IMG/VR virus record: IMGVR_UViG_3300025141_000081
Coordinates: 1-63,365 of that record
Length of the DNA stretch: 63,365 nucleotides
Source of the DNA: a virus
Direction: 5' to 3' (one strand)
How positions within the stretch are numbered: the stretch's first letter is position 1; the number at the start of each line of letters is the position of its first letter. A model generated the notes under the pieces. It worked only from the letters and a program-made list of their open reading frames with translations, was not told the origin of the DNA and ran no database searches. Of the stretch, positions 52,785-60,533 are shown in pieces. The position numbers and the translations under genes are program-made.

Positions 52785-55700
52785 AAAATATATTAGCCCT
52801 GATGTCACATTTGGTACGATTCGGGATAACTTTAGAAAAACAATGGGCCAATACTGGGTGGTCAATACTAGTGGGGATTTAGAATATAACCCTGATGCAA
52901 AGAAAATACCAGATCCGGGAATTGGGTTTACTGGCGGTTTTGCCGATCCTGCCGTCCTGCTCATCGAGCCAGAAAACTCTTATGAAAGTATTAGGCAACT
53001 AGAAGTTAGAAGAATAGAAAATTCTTTAGACATTCCACACGAAGAGTATGGTCTTGCTAGAAACGCTCTTCTTGGCATGGCCCAACTAAAATTGAAAGTA
53101 ACCGGCACCGCAGCAGACTATGATTCATTAGGCAAATTTAGGGATGATCTGGCTTTTTTATTCGGCAACTCAGAAGGATTCTATCATGATCGTTGCTTTA
53201 GTTATACGGTACCGGATGTAGATTCCTATTCGTCTACATCGACTTATAATTATTTTGTCGAATCCTATGAAGCGCTGATTCCATCCGTGTACGAAACGGC
53301 TCTTCCAAACCATTATAATATTAATATTATAGACAGAACAGAAGATGAATTTGGATTAACTTTGTTTCCTGGTGGCGCTGGGGTTCTGTCGTCGGTGCCC
53401 ACTACAGTTACCACATATCAGGAAAACCTGGATCATGCGTTGTTATATGGGAAAATCGATTCAAGTATTATAACAGATGATGGACTTTATGAGGATTCTT
53501 ATACTGTACCTGACATTGTTCTTAGCGGGTTAAGCCTTGCAGAATATATAGATGCCGACCTGGAAGCCACTCTTAACTTAAAATATACAAAATACATTGA
53601 GGAGTGGACTAAAAATTATGTAGAATTAGACTCTAGAGAGGCACAGGAAATTGAAGATAGAAGTAAAAATATTATTATATCTACTTTGGGTACCGCCGTT
53701 ATAGAAGAGGATATGAATAACATACTTCCTGTAAAGGATAAAATGCCCTTCTACTCATCGGTCTCTTTCCCATCGGAAGAGTACAAAGCTGGTTTAGATA
53801 ATATTCTTCCTGCCCACACAATCGACCCGATAGCAAAAGTTATATCAGGGAATTCACTTTTTTCTTCTTTTGGTTCACATATAGCTGGGGTTTATGATTC
53901 TTCTTATCAGGATCCGAATCTTGGATTAAACATAGATAATGAATATGCCTTTTCAGGGATGACTTTTTATGACGAATCAGGAGAAGAAACTAGATTATTG
54001 GTCTCTTCATTCTTGGATGTCTATGAAACAGGGCTTCCTACCTTCTCAAACACAAATGCAAAATATAATTCATTTACTTCCGCATTAACATATCCTTTCT
54101 CAGTTTTTAGCTTTTTGTCCAATACTCCTCCGAGTTCTGCTAAATCTTTCGATATAACAAATAAATTATTTATAGATTACGAAACGTATGAAACAAATTT
54201 TGCTAGGGATTTGGCTAGAATAGACGACCCAACCGATCCATTTGTGCCAAACATCGCACAGTATTTGGCTTTTAAAAATTATGAGATGCAAACCACTCGA
54301 TTATCCCACGACGAGCCTGGTCTTGCATCACTTTTGGGAGCCGGATTTGAAGGGGGAATAGTAAATCAAGCAAACTTTTCTTTTGGTTATGAAGACTCAA
54401 CAGATATTGGTCGACTATACACAGGGGCTTTTGAGGATGGCCAAACAGCTTATAACGAAACCGTTATGTATAGAATAGCAAAATATCGAGGAACGGATAC
54501 AACTGCTGCGCCTATACAAAATATGTGGATCCCAAATTCTAAAGCCGACCTGGGAGGTACAAGTATATTAGCCCCTTATAGTGTAGGATCTTACGGATCA
54601 AACATTGAATATATCGACACGCAAGTTAGATACGGACAAGTATACACTTATAAAGTCTCGGCGTTTAAATATTTGTTTGGATTGAAATATCAATACAAAG
54701 AACACAAAGCGCCTGGGATATCTGTGGTAGAAACCGTCCTTGACGAGAGCGCAACAGTAATTGGCTATATAGTCAAATGGACAGGGATGTCAAATTTGTT
54801 TGATGATTGGGAGGCGGCTACTGACTCGATGGCCCCAAACCCTGGAAGTAGCCCCGCTTATCCACACCACGTCTATGCTGAATTAGCAAACCCTGGAGTA
54901 GGTAGCGAATTGGAAATGGCCAATGACTACGCTACATATAGTGATGAAAATATTTATTATCTATCAATAGTCAGGCTTAATGAGATTTTGAAAAGATCCT
55001 GGACCCTCTCTATATTGCCCCAGGGGTTTCCATATGTTGATCCCATGAGGGGTGATTTCCTTAAAGTCCAGGATCTCCTTAACCCAGACTATGATACGAA
55101 TGCGAGTCTACAAGAATTTTTTAGCTCTAACTTGACTTGGGAGGAGTTGACGAGCCCAGGCCCTTTTCCTACAACGGTTATCGATAGAGATATGATCACT
55201 GAATCCACACCAGTAAATTTTACAGAGGGCTCTGCCGATATAGACCTCGCCACCAAGATGGTAGATGGCGAATGGAACTTAGGGCCAAACACTAAAAGTA
55301 AGGTTAAAAACTTTAGCGTAGAAGGCTGGCTAAGATTATGGTTTGGAGCAATTGAGGGAGAGGATTATTCACATTTAAACGATCTGGGGGCGAGGGTAAA
55401 AAAAATGTGGTGCCCTCCTTCGGGACATGTTCTGCCTATATCATCCGGAATCCTCTCGACACCCGTGGCCCTGGTTACCGGGTTTGAAAATCGCTATAGG
55501 ACTGGTAATCCGACTGTAGGAAGTGTGGAGGCTGTTGAACCAGGAGCAGGTTTAACGACCGTGACTACCACAGGGTATGAGGCAGAATATAATCTTAATA
55601 TGTACCCAACAGCTGAAATAGTAGAGGTTCCTTACTTTACTTCTACCACATCTATCTTGTCAAACCCACCTCCACCACCAGAAATATCGGTTATACCTTA

Positions 55701-56442
55701 TCGCGGAGTGAACGATACTTTATTATTCAGTTTTATAGCGACAGACATGGAGATCATAGCCAGTCCAGTCATAATAGAAGAGAGTGAAAAAAACCTATTC
55801 CTCCACCATTCCAAGGCCCAGGGCGTAAATTATGGAGATCCTCTTTTATTCAAGGTAGACGACATTCCATCATTCTTCCAAGTACTCAGAGTGGATAAAG
55901 CACCTTCAAGCTATTCTGATTTTTCTGGTAAACTCCAAGCTACCATATCAACTTTGATACCCGATTCGGATGAGTTTATCAGATCTACTTCGGCCAACTA
56001 TAAAGAAGAATTACAGCCCAATATAAAGTATTATTATACCTTTAGGGCAGTAGACTTCCATGGAAACCTATCAAACCCAACGGCTGTTTACGAAATAGAA
56101 TTGGTTGATGATGGCGGCGCAGTGTATTTGCTTATGCAGACCTACGAATTTCCAATTATATCTGATAAGGTTCCTTCCAAAACAATGAAGAAATTTATTG
56201 AGATTCTCCCTAGACTAGAACAAGTCACCGCAGATGTAAGCCAAAATTTCTTAGATGGCGTCGGGAATGCAGCAGAAGATCCGGACGATCCCATTGATAT
56301 CACGCTCGGCTCAGACTCTATAGCTGATGAAGATAGAATTTGGGACAAGAAATTTAAGATGAGACTAACTTCCAAAAAGACTGGGAAAAAGATTGATTTT
56401 AATATGACCTTTAATAAAAAGGACGAAAGAGGACTTACTTAA
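52774..56442 (+). CDS. 1222-aa tail protein, beta-rich
   Basis: ATG inside the end of the preceding gene. Two parts are seen: 1-650 mixed, with WTKNYVELDSREAQEIE and repeated YDESGEETRLLVSSF-type turns, and 650-1130 beta-rich with Fn3-like phrases (YTYKVSAFKYLFGLKYQY, YYYTFRAVDFHGNLSNPTAVY). The final 90 residues are charged (KKTGKKIDFNMTFNKKD). It opens with MAIKKYI, as the DNRLRE-like protein opens with MAIKRYF. Likely a fibre-network or tail-connector component. No catalytic motif seen. Confidence 0.6.
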   Translation: MAIKKYISPDVTFGTIRDNFRKTMGQYWVVNTSGDLEYNPDAKKIPDPGIGFTGGFADPAVLLIEPENSYESIRQLEVRRIENSLDIPHEEYGLARNALLGMAQLKLKVTGTAADYDSLGKFRDDLAFLFGNSEGFYHDRCFSYTVPDVDSYSSTSTYNYFVESYEALIPSVYETALPNHYNINIIDRTEDEFGLTLFPGGAGVLSSVPTTVTTYQENLDHALLYGKIDSSIITDDGLYEDSYTVPDIVLSGLSLAEYIDADLEATLNLKYTKYIEEWTKNYVELDSREAQEIEDRSKNIIISTLGTAVIEEDMNNILPVKDKMPFYSSVSFPSEEYKAGLDNILPAHTIDPIAKVISGNSLFSSFGSHIAGVYDSSYQDPNLGLNIDNEYAFSGMTFYDESGEETRLLVSSFLDVYETGLPTFSNTNAKYNSFTSALTYPFSVFSFLSNTPPSSAKSFDITNKLFIDYETYETNFARDLARIDDPTDPFVPNIAQYLAFKNYEMQTTRLSHDEPGLASLLGAGFEGGIVNQANFSFGYEDSTDIGRLYTGAFEDGQTAYNETVMYRIAKYRGTDTTAAPIQNMWIPNSKADLGGTSILAPYSVGSYGSNIEYIDTQVRYGQVYTYKVSAFKYLFGLKYQYKEHKAPGISVVETVLDESATVIGYIVKWTGMSNLFDDWEAATDSMAPNPGSSPAYPHHVYAELANPGVGSELEMANDYATYSDENIYYLSIVRLNEILKRSWTLSILPQGFPYVDPMRGDFLKVQDLLNPDYDTNASLQEFFSSNLTWEELTSPGPFPTTVIDRDMITESTPVNFTEGSADIDLATKMVDGEWNLGPNTKSKVKNFSVEGWLRLWFGAIEGEDYSHLNDLGARVKKMWCPPSGHVLPISSGILSTPVALVTGFENRYRTGNPTVGSVEAVEPGAGLTTVTTTGYEAEYNLNMYPTAEIVEVPYFTSTTSILSNPPPPPEISVIPYRGVNDTLLFSFIATDMEIIASPVIIEESEKNLFLHHSKAQGVNYGDPLLFKVDDIPSFFQVLRVDKAPSSYSDFSGKLQATISTLIPDSDEFIRSTSANYKEELQPNIKYYYTFRAVDFHGNLSNPTAVYEIELVDDGGAVYLLMQTYEFPIISDKVPSKTMKKFIEILPRLEQVTADVSQNFLDGVGNAAEDPDDPIDITLGSDSIADEDRIWDKKFKMRLTSKKTGKKIDFNMTFNKKDERGLT

Positions 56443-56448
56443 TTAGAG

Positions 56449-56472
56449 ACTATTTAGTATAAGGACTATTTA
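56449..56472 (+). promoter_or_regulatory. two late-promoter-like octamers ACTATTTA
   Basis: Words at 56449-56456 and 56465-56472 are 16 bases apart, each preceded by G. They occupy the 50-base gap before the 300-aa gene, 44 and 28 bases upstream of ATG 56493. The repeat of a ten-base string gactatttag makes this the clearest of the candidate sites. Confidence 0.5.
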
Positions 56473-56492
56473 GAAAATGGAGAGACATAAAT

Positions 56493-57395
56493 ATGGCTTT
56501 TTTAGATAACAGTGGCGATATCATACTTGATGCCGTTTTAACTGATGTGGGGAGAAGAAGATTAGCTAGAGGAGATGGCAGTTTTAAAATTGCAAAATTT
56601 GCTTTGGGTGATGATGAGATAAACTATAGACTCTATAATCCAAGTCATGCAAGTGGCTCGGCATATTATGACTTAGAGATCCTACAAACCCCTGTGCTAG
56701 AGGCGTTTACAGATCCTGAAGCTCAAATGCACCATAGACTTATTTCTTTAAGAAGGAATGACCTTTTGTACCTTCCCATTTTGGAACTATTTGAAAGTGG
56801 CGATAGCACAAGACACGCTGGTACCAATTCCTTTTTAGTTGCGGTTGATACCGATACGGAAGATGCCCTTGGCGATTTAGGTGGACTTATCTACGGTGCC
56901 GAGGTTGGCTCCGTGTTGAGCAGCTTCGTGCAAATTGATCAAGGTGTGGATGCAAATGGTGTTTTGGCCGTCTCTGCTCTGTCGGGAGATTTGTTAGAGA
57001 CTCAATATCAGGTAGAATTAGATAATAGATTTGGTTCGATATATAACTCTGGCGGATCTCGTGCCCGTGTTTCATTCGTCAACGAACATAGCATGGCTAG
57101 TTACTATGTAGGACTCGGAACAGACGCAACTTATGTATCTAGGATTACGGATCTGAGCGCAGGAGCCTCTTCTATTAATGGCAGGCGAGGCACGAGGCTA
57201 AGCTTTAAGATAGGAGCTTCACTAGATTTAAATGGTAGTACGTCTTTGTTCACAAAGTTTGGCGGTACTTCAACAATTACCGCTGCTGATGCTAGTAGCG
57301 TATCTGTCTATCATATTGATTCTGTTGCAAGAGTAACTGGTGTCACTACTGGCTACAGTATGGATATCCCCATTAGATTCATTAAAAAAGTATAA
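56493..57395 (+). CDS. tail-associated protein with the LTxxG N-terminal motif
   Basis: 300 aa, GGAGA upstream of the ATG. The N-terminus ILDAVLTDVGRRRLARGDG then FKIAKFALGDDEINYRLY matches the start of the protein at 48472. The rest is beta-rich and Gly/Ser-rich, ending VTTGYSMDIPIRFIKKV. It heads the last group of tail genes and has a doubled promoter-like element. Structural role inferred. Confidence 0.65.
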   Translation: MAFLDNSGDIILDAVLTDVGRRRLARGDGSFKIAKFALGDDEINYRLYNPSHASGSAYYDLEILQTPVLEAFTDPEAQMHHRLISLRRNDLLYLPILELFESGDSTRHAGTNSFLVAVDTDTEDALGDLGGLIYGAEVGSVLSSFVQIDQGVDANGVLAVSALSGDLLETQYQVELDNRFGSIYNSGGSRARVSFVNEHSMASYYVGLGTDATYVSRITDLSAGASSINGRRGTRLSFKIGASLDLNGSTSLFTKFGGTSTITAADASSVSVYHIDSVARVTGVTTGYSMDIPIRFIKKV

Positions 57396-57411
57396 TATAG
57401 GAAGGTAAAAT

Positions 57412-58566
57412 ATGGCAACGACATTTAAAAGCTTAGGTAGTGGTGATGTAACAACGACAAGAACTTTGTTGCATGAATCTATTCCAATTACCGGTTCGAT
57501 AGTTTCTGGTACATATGGTGGAGACGCGGTAGCGCTGGGAGCGGAAGGGCACGTTAAGACATACTCCCATGGAATGTTTGAGAGCGTTTTTGATTATCCC
57601 TATCTAAGCTCTTCTGCCAATCATATTTTTGATATTACTGCTGGGTATGCCTCTACTTCTGTTTTATCGGGAGCGAGCAACACCCAAAATTCTAAGAAAA
57701 TCAATATCTATAATCAGATGGCTCAGGTCCTTGTAGGATATGACATAACTGGAGCAGTTCGCTTATTTGACGAAGACGGAGATATTGTTTCTGGTGGTAC
57801 TAAGCTTAATGAGTGTTACTTCTTAAACTTTACTAGACTACTCACTAAGGATGAAATTAAGAAGGGCTCATTTGAATTAGAGCTTGGGGTTAACAGCGAC
57901 CATGACCAAGCCGGTGGAGTATTCACGAAAAGAATTAAGTTGACAGACACGAGCGGTTCAAATGGATACTTTGTTAATTCGCCAGCTGGCGAATATGGAG
58001 TGCTATTCGCCTCTTCCTCTGTCGGAACTTCTGCTTTGCTAACGAGCGAAACGCTAGGAGACGCAACTACCAATCCAGCATGCGGTTTGATTTTTTATCA
58101 AGCTGGTGTGGCCGTTATTTCGGGTTCTGTGTTTAATGATACCGAAATTGGTGGCATTCTACACAATACCAATACCGACGCTATGGAAATGATAGACGGA
58201 CTTGGTTACAATGGGTTTGATTTTATCACAGGCTCAACTAATGATGTTGTTGCCGACCAGATTAGAAACAGAATTTATAATATCTCTTTCAACAACACTA
58301 CGGAACTTAATTCAACAATCTATTTCTGTAGGGCCAACAATACAGACTTTAATTATAGTGCCAATCCAACGTACCTCTCTACCTCCAATGGGCCTAGTGA
58401 GATTGTTATTAAGGATGGCACGAGAACAAATGATCCATTAACGTATATCACAACTGTCGGTCTTTACTCTGCCGATAACGAATTGTTAGCGGTTGCTAAA
58501 GTTTCTGAGCCCCTAAAAAAGGACCCGTCGAACGAGTTAACATTAAGGGTCCGCTTAGATTACTAA
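57412..58566 (+). CDS. tail protein, paralogue of the next gene
   Basis: 384 aa, good ribosome binding site (AGGAAGG). The C-terminal 100 residues, FNYSANPTYLSTSNG then YITTVGLYSADNELLAVAKVS and LTLRVRLDY, are matched by the 475-aa protein downstream (LNYSNNPTYLTHST, YISRIGLYDENRNLIGVTTVA, FTFKMKLDI). The N-terminal parts differ more. Such a shared C-terminal module suggests a common docking surface in the virion. Probably a fibre or decoration protein. Confidence 0.7.
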   Translation: MATTFKSLGSGDVTTTRTLLHESIPITGSIVSGTYGGDAVALGAEGHVKTYSHGMFESVFDYPYLSSSANHIFDITAGYASTSVLSGASNTQNSKKINIYNQMAQVLVGYDITGAVRLFDEDGDIVSGGTKLNECYFLNFTRLLTKDEIKKGSFELELGVNSDHDQAGGVFTKRIKLTDTSGSNGYFVNSPAGEYGVLFASSSVGTSALLTSETLGDATTNPACGLIFYQAGVAVISGSVFNDTEIGGILHNTNTDAMEMIDGLGYNGFDFITGSTNDVVADQIRNRIYNISFNNTTELNSTIYFCRANNTDFNYSANPTYLSTSNGPSEIVIKDGTRTNDPLTYITTVGLYSADNELLAVAKVSEPLKKDPSNELTLRVRLDY

Positions 58567-58575
58567 GGAGGGCTT

Positions 58576-60003
58576 ATGGCTTTTTATAAATTTTCAGATA
58601 ATGATTTGTTCGTTAACCATATAAAAACGAACCCATCATGTAAATTTGATATGTACGACTCCAAGACTTATTATAATAATAAGTCAGAAATGGTAGGAGC
58701 GTTTGTCAGTAATGTACCTGGAATTCCTACTGGGCACATCAGTCTTCATGAAATAAATGTAGATAGAAACTCCACAGACACTGGACTTGTTTTTCCGTTT
58801 CTGCAAAGAGACAGTTCTTTAACAACCTTTAAAACAATCTCCACAAGTGATTACTATTCCACTGATTATGGTTCTTCAATTAATGCTGTGAGTGGTGCTG
58901 AGTATCCCTTGTCTGCTTCTATAACAAGGGAATTCTTTGATGATAATCATTTTTCTACAATGAAAACGAATAACGAGACAACAGTTGATACCGAACGCAC
59001 AGATCATGGGGGAGAACTAGCGTTGTCAGACCCACCGTTAACCGGAGATGGATTACCTAATTATAAAATAGATGATGATTTTACTTATGCTCCGACAGGA
59101 CTAGCAGGTTCAAGTAGTCTTGATAGATACATAAGACTTAAAGGATTATTGTCCTCTTCTCATGTGAACACACTTGCAAGTACGATTAACCATTATTCGA
59201 ACATGAGCCCTCATTTTAAATATTCGGCTAGTTTCGGATCCGGACATCAAAGAGATTTAGACACAGTACCAGTAAACCTTATAAGCATTCCAAGCATTTT
59301 TTATGGCTCAAATCTTGAGAGAGGGACAATAAGTTTAAAATATTATCTTACTGGCACTTTAATCGGAGAGATCAAAGATGAAAATAAAAATGGAGAACTA
59401 ATCCAAGTAGGCCCTGAAGGGAGCACGGGATCCGGCAGTGTAGCTGGGATTGCCCTATACAGCCAAGGATTTGTTCTACTTACAGGTAGTTGGGACCTAC
59501 AAACTACTGGTCCGTCTAGTGATGCTCAATTGGATTATAAAAACACTGGAACAGCTGTTACCTCATCATGGCTTTACTTTGCTGCTGGAACGAATGACGG
59601 TATACCTGCGGACGGTGATAGCTTGGGAACAAGATATTCTGCAAGCTACTCCATGCATTTCTCAGGCACAAATGAAGTACCGGTTATAACTATGTTTGCC
59701 CATGCAGCAAAAGGTCACCTTAACTATTCTAATAATCCGACGTATTTAACCCACAGTACGGCAGAAAGCGATTACAATGCCATAACAAGTTCAATTTCGT
59801 ATTTAGAGCCAGACTTAGCAACAACAAATATTGTTAGCTCTTCCTTTTCAAACCCAACGGCCAGTTTCGCCAAGGAGACTTATATTTCAAGGATTGGCCT
59901 TTATGATGAAAATAGAAATTTAATTGGCGTGACAACTGTAGCGAAACCGGTTAAGAAGACAGAGGACAGGGAGTTTACGTTTAAAATGAAGTTAGATATA
60001 TGA
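58576..60003 (+). CDS. tail protein, paralogue of the previous gene
   Basis: 475 aa, very strong ribosome binding site (AAGGAGG). N-terminal MAFYKFSDNDLFVNHIKTNP is followed by a beta-rich middle; the C-terminal module is shared with the previous protein. About 90 residues longer than its paralogue, mostly in the N-terminal half. It ends ATGA-overlapped with the RuvC-like gene, which would link structural and nuclease genes in one transcript. Confidence 0.7.
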   Translation: MAFYKFSDNDLFVNHIKTNPSCKFDMYDSKTYYNNKSEMVGAFVSNVPGIPTGHISLHEINVDRNSTDTGLVFPFLQRDSSLTTFKTISTSDYYSTDYGSSINAVSGAEYPLSASITREFFDDNHFSTMKTNNETTVDTERTDHGGELALSDPPLTGDGLPNYKIDDDFTYAPTGLAGSSSLDRYIRLKGLLSSSHVNTLASTINHYSNMSPHFKYSASFGSGHQRDLDTVPVNLISIPSIFYGSNLERGTISLKYYLTGTLIGEIKDENKNGELIQVGPEGSTGSGSVAGIALYSQGFVLLTGSWDLQTTGPSSDAQLDYKNTGTAVTSSWLYFAAGTNDGIPADGDSLGTRYSASYSMHFSGTNEVPVITMFAHAAKGHLNYSNNPTYLTHSTAESDYNAITSSISYLEPDLATTNIVSSSFSNPTASFAKETYISRIGLYDENRNLIGVTTVAKPVKKTEDREFTFKMKLDI

Positions 60004-60533
60004 TACTAGGATTGGATGTTAGCACTTCAGTGACAGGATATACAATTTTAGATGAAGATGCAAACATAATAAAATGTGAAGCATGGGACTTAAGGAACAA
60101 GCGATACTTTCCGGATCTCTATAGTAAAGGATCGCTTATTAACGAACAGTTAAAAGAAGTGAACGCTTCTTATCAAATTAAGCATGTTTATATTGAAGAA
60201 CCCTTCACCTTCTTTCGAACAGGAGGCTCAACAGGCAAGACAATGGCAAAGCTACAAGCATTTAATGGAATAGTATCCTGGTTGTGTCGTGACATTTTTA
60301 ACTTTAATCCGACACACATCTCTTCTGCCAAAGCAAGAAAGTTAAATGGTATCAAAGTATCAAGAGGACAAAAGGCAAAAGAAGTTGTTTTGAACTATTT
60401 ATTGAAGAATGAAGAGTCTTTTACTATCGAATATACTAATAGGGGAAACCCTAAACCCGTTTCATACGATAGAGCAGACAGTTTAATTATAGCGAGAGCC
60501 GGTTCTCGACTGCTTGGAGAAAAACCAGAATGA
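60000..60533 (+). CDS. RuvC-like Holliday-junction resolvase/nuclease
   Basis: 177 aa. RNase H-fold signature: GLDVSTSVTGY with D6, VYIEEPF with E66 (and E67), and C-terminal YDRADSLIIARAG with D157 and D160. This is the acidic set of RuvC/poxvirus A22-type resolvases; length fits. T4-like phages usually have endonuclease VII (gp49) for debranching before packaging; this enzyme could replace it. ATGA overlaps on both sides, embedded between virion genes. Confidence 0.85.
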   Translation: MILGLDVSTSVTGYTILDEDANIIKCEAWDLRNKRYFPDLYSKGSLINEQLKEVNASYQIKHVYIEEPFTFFRTGGSTGKTMAKLQAFNGIVSWLCRDIFNFNPTHISSAKARKLNGIKVSRGQKAKEVVLNYLLKNEESFTIEYTNRGNPKPVSYDRADSLIIARAGSRLLGEKPE

